Origin: Rhabdothermincola salaria
Lineage (GTDB): Bacteria > Actinomycetota > Acidimicrobiia > Acidimicrobiales > Acidimicrobilacustridaceae
Direction: 5' to 3'
Assembly: GCF_021246445.1 (NCBI RefSeq)
Contig: NZ_JAJQXW010000001.1
Coordinates: 1,630,168 to 1,694,167, forward strand
DNA length: 64,000 nt
Under the pieces are notes generated by a model. That model was not told where the DNA came from. It made no database searches and worked only from the letters and a program-made list of their open reading frames with translations. Shown piece by piece: positions 38,863 through 48,856 of the stretch. Position numbers and translations under genes: made by a program. Every line of letters begins with the position of its first letter. Positions within the stretch are counted from its first letter, which is position 1.

Positions 38863-40092
38863 TCAGAGGGTGAAGCGGCGCAGCTGGTGCACCGCCGGGG
38901 GGATGGCGGCCAGGGCGTGGTCGACCTCGGCGTCGGTGCTGGCCCAGCCGAGCGAGAGCCGCAGCGACCCCGCCGCCCACTCGGACGGGACGCCCATGGC
39001 CCCGAGGACGTGGGAGGCCTCCATCGCCCCGCTGGAGCACGACGACGCCGCCGAGGCGAACACCTCGGCCTGCTCGAGCAGGTACAGCAAGGCCTCGCTC
39101 TCGACCCCGCCGAGGCACAGGTGGGCGATGCCCGGGGCCCGGCCCGATCGGTCGGCGAGGCCGTCGACGCGCTCGACCCCGGTCTCGACCGCGTCGTCGA
39201 GCACGGCCAGCAGGCCCTCGACCAGGCGGTCGCGGAGCTTGGTCAGGCGCTCGACCTCGGCGGGGCGCGAGGCGGCGGTGAGGCGGCCGGCGACGGTGGC
39301 GGCCACGATGCCGGCCACGTCCTGGGTGCCCGGCCGATGGCCGCGCTCCTGGCCCCCACCCAGCTGGCGAGGGGTGAGCCGGACCGAAGGGCGCACGACG
39401 AGCAGGCCCACGCCCTTGGGGCCACCGAACTTGTGGGCCGACAAGCTGACCAGGTCGGCGGCAGCGGCCGCGACGGAGAGGTCGGCCAGGCAGAAGCCCT
39501 GGACGGCGTCGGTGTGCAGGGCCGCGTGCGGGGCATGGCGGCGGACGACCTCGGCCACCTCACCGACGGGCTGCACGGCGCCGGTCTCGTTGTTGGCGAA
39601 CATCACCGACACGAGGCGCACGCCGGGACCCTCGCCGGCATCGTGGCGCCGGGCCTCCTGGTCGAGCACGGCGGCGAGGTCGTCGAGGTCGAGGCGTCCG
39701 GTGCGATCGACGGCGACGGTGCGGCCCCCGAGGGCCAGGGTGGGATCGAGCACGGCGTGGTGCTCTATCGCCGAGCACACCACCAGCCCGGCGTGGGCGG
39801 TGAGCTCGGCCGCCGGGTCGTCGGGACGGCGGGCGGCGCCGAACACGGCGAGGTTGTCGGACTCGGTGCCCCCGCTGGTGAACACCACCTCGCCGGGAGC
39901 GCAGCCCAGCATCTCGGCCCACTCGTCGCGGGCCTCGTCGAGGGCTCGCCGGGCGTCGCGCGCCATGCGGTGGGCGCCGCTCGGGTTGGCGTAGCGCACG
40001 GTGAGGAACGGCAGCATGGCCTCGACCGCCTCCGGCCGCATCGGCGTGGTGGCGGCGTGGTCGAGGTAGGCGCTCTGGTGGGCGGCGGGCAT
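38863..40092 (-). CDS. Cysteine desulfurase (IscS/NifS)
   Basis: 409 residues. Opening YLDHAATTPMRPEAV, PLP lysine Lys221 in LSAHKFGGPKG, and the persulfide Cys352 in SAASSCSSGAMEASHVL. It removes sulfur from cysteine and passes it to MnmA and probably to Fe-S assembly. The long form of the active-site loop (SSCSSG) marks an IscS/NifS class I enzyme. Same operon as mnmA. TAGCCT 9 bases before the ATG suggests a nearly leaderless mRNA. Confidence 0.95.
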   Translation of the reverse strand: MPAAHQSAYLDHAATTPMRPEAVEAMLPFLTVRYANPSGAHRMARDARRALDEARDEWAEMLGCAPGEVVFTSGGTESDNLAVFGAARRPDDPAAELTAHAGLVVCSAIEHHAVLDPTLALGGRTVAVDRTGRLDLDDLAAVLDQEARRHDAGEGPGVRLVSVMFANNETGAVQPVGEVAEVVRRHAPHAALHTDAVQGFCLADLSVAAAAADLVSLSAHKFGGPKGVGLLVVRPSVRLTPRQLGGGQERGHRPGTQDVAGIVAATVAGRLTAASRPAEVERLTKLRDRLVEGLLAVLDDAVETGVERVDGLADRSGRAPGIAHLCLGGVESEALLYLLEQAEVFASAASSCSSGAMEASHVLGAMGVPSEWAAGSLRLSLGWASTDAEVDHALAAIPPAVHQLRRFTL

Positions 40093-40101
40093 GACCCTGC
40101 C

Positions 40102-40107
40102 AGGCTA
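40102..40107 (-). promoter_or_regulatory. -10 box of the desulfurase-mnmA operon
   Basis: TAGCCT ends 9 bases before the ATG at 40092. Confidence 0.4.
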
Positions 40108-40154
40108 CGGCCCGCGTCGCGGGCTCACCCATCGGCACGCGTCAGACTGGGGCG

Positions 40155-40955
40155 GTGCACGAGCCCGCGCAGTACGGCGATGCCTTCGCCGACGTCTACG
40201 ACGACTGGTACGGGGAGGCCTTCGACACCGACACCGCGGTGGACGCGCTGGCGGCGCTGGCGGGGACGGGCCCGGTCCTCGAGCTCGGCGTGGGCACCGG
40301 GCGCCTCGCCATCCCCCTGGCCGCCACAGGGCTCACGGTGATCGGAGTCGACGCCTCGAAGGCGATGCTCGATCGTCTGGCGGCCAAGCCCGGAGGGGTC
40401 CGCGTCCATCCGCTCCTGGCCGACATGGGCGACCTGCTCGTCGAGGCGGCCCACGACCTGGCTCCCGGCGAGCACGAGGCGACGCCCACCCGCCTGGGAC
40501 CCGACGCCATCGGTGCCTTCGCCCTCGTGTTCGCCGCCTACAACACCTTCTTCAACCTCACCACCGACGACGCCCAACGTCGCTGCCTCCACCAGTGCGC
40601 CCGCCTGCTCGCCCCCGGCGGCGCGCTCGCCGTCGAGGCCTTCGTCCCCACCGACGAGGACGTGCCCCGGACCTCGCTCGATGTGCGAACCGTCCGCGCC
40701 GACGCCGTGGTGCTCACCGCCACCGAGCACGACGCCGCCGCCCAGGTGATCCAGGGCCAGCACGTCGAGCTCACCGAGGACGGCGTGCGGCTGCGCCCGT
40801 GGCGCGTCCGCTACCTCACGCCCGAACAGCTCGACGAGGCGGCCGCCGCCGCCGGCCTGGTCCGCACCGAGCGCTGGGGCGGCTGGGACGGCCGGGCCTT
40901 CGACGCGTCCTGCGACACCCACGTGAGCGTCTACCGGAGGGCCCCCACACCGTGA
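40155..40955 (+). CDS. Class I SAM-dependent methyltransferase
   Basis: 266 residues from GTG 40155. Motif I VLELGVGTGRLAIPLA, motif II GVDASKAMLDRL, a TFFNLTTDDAQRRCL segment and post-motif CARLLAPGGALAVEAF. The N-terminal YGDAFADVYDDWYGE is typical of small-molecule methyltransferases of the Methyltransf_25 group. Stop overlaps the galT GTG (GTGA), so the two are coupled; no pathway link is obvious. Confidence 0.83.
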   Translation: MHEPAQYGDAFADVYDDWYGEAFDTDTAVDALAALAGTGPVLELGVGTGRLAIPLAATGLTVIGVDASKAMLDRLAAKPGGVRVHPLLADMGDLLVEAAHDLAPGEHEATPTRLGPDAIGAFALVFAAYNTFFNLTTDDAQRRCLHQCARLLAPGGALAVEAFVPTDEDVPRTSLDVRTVRADAVVLTATEHDAAAQVIQGQHVELTEDGVRLRPWRVRYLTPEQLDEAAAAAGLVRTERWGGWDGRAFDASCDTHVSVYRRAPTP

Positions 40956-41929
40956 GCCAGCTGCGCCTCAACCCGCTCACCGACCGCTGGGTGGCCATCG
41001 CGGTGGAACGAGCGTCGCGTCCCGGCGACTTCGCGCCGCGGTGGCTCGACGTGGAGCCGTCGGACCGCCCGTGCCCCTTCTGCCCGGGACACGAGGAGGA
41101 GACCCCGCCGGCGCTGGAGACCTACGCCCGCGACGGGCGTTGGTTGGTGCGGGTGGTCCCCAACCTCTACCCCGCCTTCGACGGGCGCGGGCCTTTCAGT
41201 GTCGACCACCTCGGCCCTCTCCACGCCCAGGCGCCCGCCACCGGCATCCACGAGGTGCTGGTGTTCTCGCCCGACCACCGGGCCAGCTGGTCCGGCCTCG
41301 ACGACAAGCAGGTCGGGCTCACCATGGCCGCCATCCGCGATCGCCTCGAGGACCACGCCCGCCAGTCGTCGGTGCGCTACACGCAGGTCATCGTCAACCA
41401 CGGCCGCGAGGCGGGCGCGTCCCTGGAGCACCCCCACGGCCAGTTGCTCGGCATACCGTTCGTGCCCGAGGAGCTCAGCGCCGAGTGCCGGGGCTTCACC
41501 GGCTTCGACCACCGCCACGGCGACTGCGTGCTGTGCGCCACCGACACCACCGAGCGCGACGAGGGGCGGCGGGTGGTCTCCGCCGACGACAAGGTCGTGG
41601 TGCTGTGCCCCTACTGGAGCGCCACCCCCTACGAGATGCTCGTCGTGCCCCGCCGCCACGAGGCCCACCTGGCCGGGGCCGATCCGGGCGACCTGGTGGC
41701 CGTGGGGCGGGCCGTGCGCGACTGCCTCGCCGCACTGCAACGCCTGGTGGGGGACGTGGCCTACAACCTGGTGTTCCACTCCGCTCCCCACCAGGGCGAG
41801 GGGCTCTTCCACTGGCACGTGCACGTGCTGCCCCGCCTCACCAGCGTGGCCGGCTTCGAGGCGGGCACCGGCGTGCTCATCAACATCGTCGCCCCCGAAC
41901 GGGCCGCCGCCCAGCTCCGGGGCGCCTGA
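40952..41929 (+). CDS. galT: Galactose-1-phosphate uridylyltransferase
   Basis: 325 residues from GTG 40952. HIT-superfamily GalT: zinc cysteines CPFC (41-44) and DCVLCATD, N-terminal LTDRWVAIAVERASRPGDF, and nucleophile in ASLEHPHGQLLG with His162; also FHWHVHVLPRL at the C-terminus. It exchanges UMP between UDP-glucose and galactose-1-phosphate. No galK or galE is nearby, so it might serve nucleotide-sugar metabolism more broadly. Confidence 0.88.
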   Translation: MSQLRLNPLTDRWVAIAVERASRPGDFAPRWLDVEPSDRPCPFCPGHEEETPPALETYARDGRWLVRVVPNLYPAFDGRGPFSVDHLGPLHAQAPATGIHEVLVFSPDHRASWSGLDDKQVGLTMAAIRDRLEDHARQSSVRYTQVIVNHGREAGASLEHPHGQLLGIPFVPEELSAECRGFTGFDHRHGDCVLCATDTTERDEGRRVVSADDKVVVLCPYWSATPYEMLVVPRRHEAHLAGADPGDLVAVGRAVRDCLAALQRLVGDVAYNLVFHSAPHQGEGLFHWHVHVLPRLTSVAGFEAGTGVLINIVAPERAAAQLRGA

Positions 41930-41974
41930 AGGGGATCGTCGGCGCCGGGTCCGTCCTCGACCTCCACCGCTCCC

Positions 41975-41980
41975 TAGCAT
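41975..41980 (+). promoter_or_regulatory. -10 box of the SRPBCC gene (leaderless)
   Basis: TAGCAT ends 6 bases before the ATG at 41987. Confidence 0.55.
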
Positions 41981-41986
41981 GCGGCC

Positions 41987-42430
41987 ATGGCCGGCATCCG
42001 CGTGAGCACCACCATCGACGCCACCCCGAGAGAGGTGTGGGAGGTGGTGCGCCACGTCGGTGACCACGTCGAGTGGATGGAGGACGCCGTGGCCATCCAC
42101 TTCACGTCGTCGCGCACGTCGGGGGTGGGGACCACGTTCGACTGCGACACCAAGGTGGGCCCCTTCCGCCTCACCGATCGCATGGAGATCACCCGCTGGG
42201 AGCCTCGCAAGGCCATGGGTGTGCGCCACGTGGGCATGGTCACCGGCACGGGCGTGTTCACCCTCACCCGCCGTCGCGGCGGTCGCACCCGTTTCACGTG
42301 GTCCGAGCGCCTCCGCTTCCCGTGGTGGATGGGCGGGCCGTTCGGCGCCGCCGTCGGCGGCGAGGTGCTGCGCCTGGTCTGGGCGCGCAACCTGGCCAAC
42401 CTCAAGCGCATCGTCGAGAGCGGGGGCTGA
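41987..42430 (+). CDS. SRPBCC (START-like) family protein
   Basis: 147 residues. Begins with the IRVSTTIDATPREVWEVVRHVGDHVEWM pattern of polyketide cyclase/START-like proteins, continues with VGTTFDCDTKVGPFRLTDRMEITRWEPRKAMGVRH and ends in a long helix. The helix-grip fold encloses a hydrophobic ligand; the ligand is unknown. Single gene; a hairpin separates it from the convergent receiver gene. Confidence 0.83.
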   Translation: MAGIRVSTTIDATPREVWEVVRHVGDHVEWMEDAVAIHFTSSRTSGVGTTFDCDTKVGPFRLTDRMEITRWEPRKAMGVRHVGMVTGTGVFTLTRRRGGRTRFTWSERLRFPWWMGGPFGAAVGGEVLRLVWARNLANLKRIVESGG

Positions 42431-42438
42431 GCACCGGC

Positions 42439-42465
42439 CGGTCCCCCGCGGCGCAGCGGGGACCG
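42439..42465. terminator. Bidirectional hairpin between convergent genes
   Basis: Stem CGGTCCC(C)CGC / GCGGGGACCG with one bulged C, 10 bp, 6-base loop, in the 52-base gap between the SRPBCC and receiver genes. Confidence 0.6.
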
Positions 42466-42482
42466 ACGCGCCGCCCGTTCGG

Positions 42483-42916
42483 TCACGACGGCGGCAGGAG
42501 CACCACGCTCACGAAGAACTCGTCGATCTGGCGGACCACGCTGACGAACTGATCGAAGTCGACCGGCTTCTTGATGTAGGCGTTGGCGTGCATGTCGTAG
42601 CTGACGACGATGTCGCGCTCGGCGTCGCTGGTGGTGAGCACCACCACGGGGATGCGCTTGAGGTCGGAATCGGCCTTGAGCTCCTCGAGGACCTCGAGCC
42701 CGCCCTTGCGCGGGAGGTTGAGGTCGAGCAGCACGAGGTCGGGTCGGGCGCGCTCGGCGAACTCGCCCTCGGCGCGCAGGTAGGCCATGGCCTCGACTCC
42801 GTCGGCCACGACCGCGAGGTGGTTGGCCACCTTGCCCTCGGCCAGCGCTTCGCGGGCCATCAGCACGTCGCCGGGATCGTCCTCGACGAGCAGGATCTCG
42901 ATGGGCCGGGCCTGGT

Positions 42917-42920
<4 letters not shown>
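42483..42920 (-). CDS. Single-domain response regulator (Rcp1-like)
   Basis: 145 residues from ATG 42920, after CGGAGG. Receiver domain only: acidic pocket LLVEDDPGD, phospho-acceptor Asp66 ([12 protein letters not shown]), LTTSDAERD and Lys in YIKKPVDF. The NLPRKGG and KKPVD phrases are typical of the small receivers that pair with phytochrome-like kinases. Its ATGA overlaps the kinase stop, so it is the probable phosphoryl target of that kinase. Confidence 0.93.
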
Positions 42921-44476
<1,556 letters not shown>

Positions 44477-44485
44477 CGTGACCGC

Positions 44486-45760
44486 CTACCCGGGGAGCTC
44501 GACGGCGATCACGGCCACGTCGTCGTCGAGGGCGCCCCCATGACGCTCCTCGATGGCCGTGAGCAGCGCATCGAGGGCCCGCTCGTCGAGTGCCCGACGC
44601 GCGCCGGCCGCCTCGGCGACGAGGTGGCGGACCAGATCCGACGCCCCCTCGAGACCGAGCCGCTCGACCGAACCCGGCTCGGCCCGCCCCTCGACCAGCC
44701 CGTCGGTGTAGGCGAGCACGATGGACGAGGCCGGGAACTGGTGGATCTGCTCGGCCCAGTGCAGCCCCTCCCAGAGGCCCAACGGCGGCCCCGCGTCGCT
44801 GTCGACGACGGAGACGTCGTGGTCCGAGATCACGAACGGTCCGGGGTGCCCCGCCAGGACCATCCCGACCCGCCCCTCGCCGAGCAGCCGGAAGCTGGCC
44901 ACGGTCGTGAACTGGCCGAGCTCGAGCGCCTCGACGGCCATGAGGTCGTTGAGGTGGCCCATGACCTCCTCGGGCGGGAGGCCGGCGCGGACCAGCGCCC
45001 GCCACGCCACCCGCAACACCACGCCGATGGCGGCTTCGTCGGGTCCGTGCCCGCACACGTCGCCGACGACGACGTGCACGACGCCGTCGTACTCGACCAC
45101 GTCGTAGAAGTCGCCCCCGATGCGCAGCCGATTGCTGCCGGGCCGGTACCGGCTGGCCCATCGCAGTCCATGGTGCTGCTCGAGCAGCGGCTTGGGGAGC
45201 AGCCCCCGTTCGAGGCGCACGTTCTCCTCGTGGAGGTAGTGCTCCTCCAGCAGCAGTCGCGCCGCCTCGTCGGCCCGGCACCTCTCGACGGCGTAGCGCA
45301 CGGCCCGCCGCAGGTCCTCGGCCTGCACCTTGCCCTTGACCAGGTAGTCCTGGGCCCCGGCGGCCACCGCGGCCAGGCCCTTGGCGTCGTCGGCGAGGCC
45401 GGTGAGCACCACCACCGGATCGCGAGGGGCGGCGCGGCGCACCGCCTGCAGGGCGTCGAGCCCCTCGGCGTCGGGCAGCCCGAGGTCGACGAGCGCGCAC
45501 CACGTCGAGCCGGGTCGATGGGCGTCGAGGTGGGCGACGGCCTCGGCCACGTCGCGGGCCCGATCGATCTCGACCCCGTCGGGGAAGGCCTCCTCGAGGA
45601 GCACCTCGACGAGCAGGGCGTCGCCGTCGTCGTCCTCGACGAGCAGGATCCGGGGTGCTTCGAGCGGGTGGGGCTCGGTGGGCGTCATGCGGTGGGCCTC
45701 GTCGGGGGTCCGTCGTTCGGGATCGTTCGCGCCCCACTCCCCGTCGTCAGAGTCTGGCAT
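44486..45760 (-). CDS. Response regulator with PP2C-type (SpoIIE/RsbU) phosphatase output
   Basis: 424 residues from ATG 45760; ATG 45688 would remove 24. Receiver domain ~36-155 with Asp92 (LVDLGLPDAEG) and a LVKGKVQAEDL end; short linker; SpoIIE/PP2C domain ~195-424 with IGGDFYDVV, VVGDVCGHGPDEA, AYTDGLVEG and DDDVAVIAVEL holding the metal ligands. Such proteins dephosphorylate anti-anti-sigma factors and so release sigma factors. No partner STAS or anti-sigma gene is in the window. First of three signalling genes, 18 bases after the rhomboid gene. Confidence 0.9.
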   Translation of the reverse strand: MPDSDDGEWGANDPERRTPDEAHRMTPTEPHPLEAPRILLVEDDDGDALLVEVLLEEAFPDGVEIDRARDVAEAVAHLDAHRPGSTWCALVDLGLPDAEGLDALQAVRRAAPRDPVVVLTGLADDAKGLAAVAAGAQDYLVKGKVQAEDLRRAVRYAVERCRADEAARLLLEEHYLHEENVRLERGLLPKPLLEQHHGLRWASRYRPGSNRLRIGGDFYDVVEYDGVVHVVVGDVCGHGPDEAAIGVVLRVAWRALVRAGLPPEEVMGHLNDLMAVEALELGQFTTVASFRLLGEGRVGMVLAGHPGPFVISDHDVSVVDSDAGPPLGLWEGLHWAEQIHQFPASSIVLAYTDGLVEGRAEPGSVERLGLEGASDLVRHLVAEAAGARRALDERALDALLTAIEERHGGALDDDVAVIAVELPG

Positions 45761-45778
45761 GTCGCGGCGGCCGTCCCC

Positions 45779-46636
45779 TCAGATGTCGAGCAGTGGTGAG
45801 GCCCACTGGCCGGCGGCCCACAGGGCTGCGACGTAGAAGACGGCGGTGAGCGCGAGGGCCGCGGCGGCCCCCACCCAGGGGCGGGGCACGGCGCGATCGA
45901 CGGCGAAGACGACGGCCCCGGCGATCAAGCCGCCGACCAGACCGCCCACGTGCCCACCGACGGAGATGTTCGGCACCAGGAAGGTGATGAGCAGGTTGAT
46001 GAGCACCAGGCCGCCGATGCCGCTGCGCCACACGTCGATGCCGTCGCGGCGTTGGGCCACCATCGCCGCACCCATGAGGCCGAACACGGCACCCGACGCG
46101 CCCAACGTGGGCGAGGTCGGCGACACCAGCAACACCCCGAAGCTGCCGGCCACGAGACCGGCGAAGTACAAGGTGACGAACCGGAGCCGCCCGAGGAGCG
46201 GTTCGAGCATCTGGCCCAGGATCCACAGGATGAGCATGTTCATCCCGAGGTGCAGGAGGCCTGCGTGCAGGAACCCTCCCGTCACCACCCGCCACCAGTC
46301 GCCCGATGCCACGAACGGGCCGAAGATGACTCCCTCGCGGTAGACGTCGCCACCGGCTCCCCACAGCGAACCGCCGGTGAGGGCCATGGCCACGAAGGCC
46401 ACCACGTTGAGCCCGATGAGCACCTGGGTGGCGAGCGGGCGACCCGGCGCCAGGTCGCTCGCAGTCATCGAGCGGGACCGGGACGCGCCTTCGCGCACGC
46501 ACTCGGGGCACTGGAAGCCGACCGAGGCCTGCGTCATGCAGCTCGGGCAGATGGGTCGGCCACACCGCTGGCAGGCGACCCCCGCCCGGCGGTCGCCGTG
46601 GCGGTAGCAGGTGGTGATCGGGGTCGGGGCGGTCAC
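45779..46636 (-). CDS. Rhomboid family intramembrane serine protease with N-terminal zinc-ribbon/B-box
   Basis: 285 residues from GTG 46636. N-terminal Cys/His cluster (Cys10, His13, Cys22, Cys25, Cys30, Cys33, Cys43, Cys46) forms a B-box-like zinc finger. Then six TM helices; catalytic Ser181 in LGASGAVFG and His229 in SVGGHVGGLVGG. WWRVVTGGFLHAGLLHLGMNM is the TM2 motif. It cleaves membrane proteins within or near the bilayer. Leaderless start predicted (TAGCGT, 7 bases). Same strand as the kinase set and may be co-transcribed. Confidence 0.9.
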   Translation of the reverse strand: MTAPTPITTCYRHGDRRAGVACQRCGRPICPSCMTQASVGFQCPECVREGASRSRSMTASDLAPGRPLATQVLIGLNVVAFVAMALTGGSLWGAGGDVYREGVIFGPFVASGDWWRVVTGGFLHAGLLHLGMNMLILWILGQMLEPLLGRLRFVTLYFAGLVAGSFGVLLVSPTSPTLGASGAVFGLMGAAMVAQRRDGIDVWRSGIGGLVLINLLITFLVPNISVGGHVGGLVGGLIAGAVVFAVDRAVPRPWVGAAAALALTAVFYVAALWAAGQWASPLLDI

Positions 46637-46643
46637 GGGTTCG

Positions 46644-46649
46644 ACGCTA
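46644..46649 (-). promoter_or_regulatory. -10 box of the rhomboid gene (leaderless)
   Basis: TAGCGT ends 7 bases before the GTG at 46636. Confidence 0.5.
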
Positions 46650-46706
46650 CCGAGCGGGTACCCCCGTGCGGCAGGCACCCACCTGCGCAGGGGGCGGTCG
46701 TTCGCC

Positions 46707-47483
46707 TCACCGGCCGGTGAAGGTGGCCTGGCCGGGCCCGTTCTCCAGGAACGACGCCACCCCGATGCGGGCGTCGTCGGTGGCGAAGACCTCCACGAAC
46801 AGGTCCTGTTCGAGCCGCAGCCCGGTGGCCAGGTCGGTGTCGAGGCCGCGGTCGATGGCCTGCTTGGCCAGGGCCTGGGCGGCGAGCGGCCCCCGGGCGT
46901 AGGTGGCGGCGAGGTCGAGGGACCGGGCCAGGAGGGCGTCGGCCGGCACGACCTCGTCGACGAGCCCGATCGCGAGCGCGTCGTCGGCGCGGACCTGTCG
47001 GCCCGAGAGGACGAGATCCTTGGCCCGGGCCGGTCCGACGAGGCGGGCCAGGCGCTGGGTGCCGCCTCCGCCCGGGATGATGCCCAGCAGGATCTCGGGC
47101 TGGCCGAAGCGGGCGGTGTCGGCGGCCAGGCGGAAGTCGCACGCCAACGCCAGCTCGCAGCCACCGCCGAGCGCGGGGCCGGCCACGGCGGCGATGGTGA
47201 CGCGGGGGATGGCCGCCACCGCCTCGAGGGCCGAGAGGAAACGCGCCCCGATGGCCCGGGCCTCGTCGGGTCCGGCGAACTCGGAGATGTCGGCCCCGGC
47301 GGCGAAGATGCGGTCGTTCCCGGCCACCACCACCGCACCGGGAGGGTCGTCGGTGAGTTGGCCGGCCAGCACCTCGAGCTGGCGCAACACCTCGGTGGAC
47401 AGCGAGTTCACCTTGCCGTTGCGGAGCTGCACCAGGGCGACGCCATCGTCGCGACGGTCGAGGGTCACCAGGGGCTCTGACAT
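46707..47483 (-). CDS. Enoyl-CoA hydratase/isomerase family protein
   Basis: 258 residues from ATG 47483. Crotonase fold with oxyanion-hole motifs FAAGADISEF and GPALGGGCELAL, and both catalytic glutamates at expected spacing (Glu110 and Glu130, the latter in GQPEILLGIIPGGGGTQRL). That argues for a true hydratase in beta-oxidation. The GGGGTQRL phrase is standard. Leaderless start predicted (TAGGGT, 8 bases). Confidence 0.9.
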   Translation of the reverse strand: MSEPLVTLDRRDDGVALVQLRNGKVNSLSTEVLRQLEVLAGQLTDDPPGAVVVAGNDRIFAAGADISEFAGPDEARAIGARFLSALEAVAAIPRVTIAAVAGPALGGGCELALACDFRLAADTARFGQPEILLGIIPGGGGTQRLARLVGPARAKDLVLSGRQVRADDALAIGLVDEVVPADALLARSLDLAATYARGPLAAQALAKQAIDRGLDTDLATGLRLEQDLFVEVFATDDARIGVASFLENGPGQATFTGR

Positions 47484-47491
47484 GGCCGACG

Positions 47492-47497
47492 ACCCTA
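47492..47497 (-). promoter_or_regulatory. -10 box of the enoyl-CoA hydratase gene
   Basis: TAGGGT ends 8 bases before the ATG at 47483. Confidence 0.45.
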
Positions 47498-47605
47498 CCG
47501 CCGCACCGGGTGACCCCACGCGCCGAGCATCCGGGCACCCCGATGGCCGTGTTGGCAGACTCTGATCAGATGGCGGACCGGCCGCCCGAGGGGGAGGACA
47601 CCACG

Positions 47606-47995
47606 ATGCTGCAGGACTTCAAGGACTTCATCATGCGGGGCAACGTGATCGACCTCGCCGTGGCGTTCATCATCGGTGTCGCCTTCACCGCGGTGATCAC
47701 CAGCCTCACCGACGACATCCTGATGCAGATCGTGGCCGCCATCCTCGGCGAGCCCGACTTCAGCAGCCTCACGATCGGTCTGGGGGACGCAGAGATCTAC
47801 TACGGCAGCTTCCTGACCGCAGTGGTCAACTTCCTCATCATCGCGGCGGTGCTGTTCGCGGTCATCAAGGCCATGAGCGCCGTGAGCAACCTGCGCAAGC
47901 GCGAGGAGGGCGAGGCGGAGGTGGTGCTCACCGAGCTCGACCTGCTCGCCGAGATCCGCGACGCGCTCCGCGAGGGCAAGGGCCCCCAGGCCTGA
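47606..47995 (+). CDS. mscL: Large-conductance mechanosensitive channel
   Basis: 129 residues from ATG 47606, chosen because GGGGGAGGA is ideally placed and the protein then begins MLQDFKDFIMRGNVIDLAVAF, the classic MscL start; an upstream ATG at 47570 would add 12 residues. TM1 carries the pore constriction, TM2 is around FLIIAAVLFAVIKAM, and the C-terminus is a charged helical bundle. It opens at high membrane tension to release solutes after osmotic downshock. Converges on the next gene with a 3-base gap. Confidence 0.95.
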   Translation: MLQDFKDFIMRGNVIDLAVAFIIGVAFTAVITSLTDDILMQIVAAILGEPDFSSLTIGLGDAEIYYGSFLTAVVNFLIIAAVLFAVIKAMSAVSNLRKREEGEAEVVLTELDLLAEIRDALREGKGPQA

Positions 47996-47998
47996 GCC

Positions 47999-48856
47999 TC
48001 AGCGGATGACGGCCTGGGCCTGGCGGACCACCACGTCGATGGTCGTCTGCCGGCTCAGGCCCTCCAGCTCGCCGCCGGCACCAGTGCTCGCCGACCAGCT
48101 CACCTCGTAGCCCACCGTCACCGTCACGGGGTAGCGGCCACCGGGCGCGCCGGCGCTGGCCCGGGTGTACACGTGGGTGCAGGCGCTCGACTGCTCCTCG
48201 GGTGCCCGTCCCGGGTCGTAGGCCACCCCGGCGTCGCAGGTGAGCGTGGTGCCGTCGCCCATGTCCCAGGTGACCTGCACCGGTTGGGCGGTGACGGTGG
48301 ACGACACGGCCCCGATGGCCGCGGTCGCCGACGACGGCGCCCAGGCGTCGGCCAACCACAGCCAGGTGGCCACGCCCACCAGCTGTTCGCCGGGAGGGTT
48401 CAGCGCCGGCTGGGGCAGGGGCAGGTCGAGGCGCCGACGGGCCTCGTCGAGCGCCCGCTCGGCCGCGGCGATGCCCGCCAGCGGATCTCCCGGGTCGAAA
48501 CGGGTGGGCCGGTTGAGCACCATCTGGTCGGCGGCGTCGAAGCAGGCCAGCACGTAGGCCTCGCCGGCCACCGGGTCGATCGGACCGAGGTCGTAGCGGA
48601 TCGGATGGGCCTCGGACTCCGACGGCTTGGCCTCCACCTGGTAGTAGCCGCACCGCCACCGCGGCCGCCCGCCTCCGGTGCCGCCCTCCCACGACGCGAT
48701 CGTCCCCGACGACCCCACCACCACCACCGCCTCCGGCGACCCGTTCGTAACCCCTGCCCCCGGCAGCACAACGTCATCGCCTCTGTCGGCTCGAGCGACA
48801 TCAGCAGATGCGAGCAACAGCACGACAACACTCAGTGACGCTGCTAGGGAGCGCAA
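47999..48856 (-). CDS. Secreted protein of unknown function with PKD-like segment
   Basis: 285 residues. Signal peptide SLSVVVLLLASADVARA (about 1-24). The mature part has four Cys (WRCGYY, VLACFD, LTCDAG, SACTHVY), and VTWDMGDGTTLTC..HVYTRAS..YPVTVTVGYEVSW resembles a PKD/immunoglobulin-like strand pair. Its start overlaps the end of the lipoprotein gene by 13 bases, so the two are coupled. Its first ~120 bases fall in the lower-GC patch. Function unknown. Confidence 0.68.
   Translation of the reverse strand: MRSLAASLSVVVLLLASADVARADRGDDVVLPGAGVTNGSPEAVVVVGSSGTIASWEGGTGGGRPRWRCGYYQVEAKPSESEAHPIRYDLGPIDPVAGEAYVLACFDAADQMVLNRPTRFDPGDPLAGIAAAERALDEARRRLDLPLPQPALNPPGEQLVGVATWLWLADAWAPSSATAAIGAVSSTVTAQPVQVTWDMGDGTTLTCDAGVAYDPGRAPEEQSSACTHVYTRASAGAPGGRYPVTVTVGYEVSWSASTGAGGELEGLSRQTTIDVVVRQAQAVIR

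Noticed and set aside
40952-41929. A complete Leloir (galactose) operon
   Set aside because: Only galT is recognisable; neighbours are a methyltransferase and an SRPBCC protein, and galK and galE are absent from the window.
46990-47005. CCTGTCGG match to the palindromic repeat arm
   Set aside because: It lies inside the enoyl-CoA hydratase gene, covers only 8 bases and has no opposite arm.
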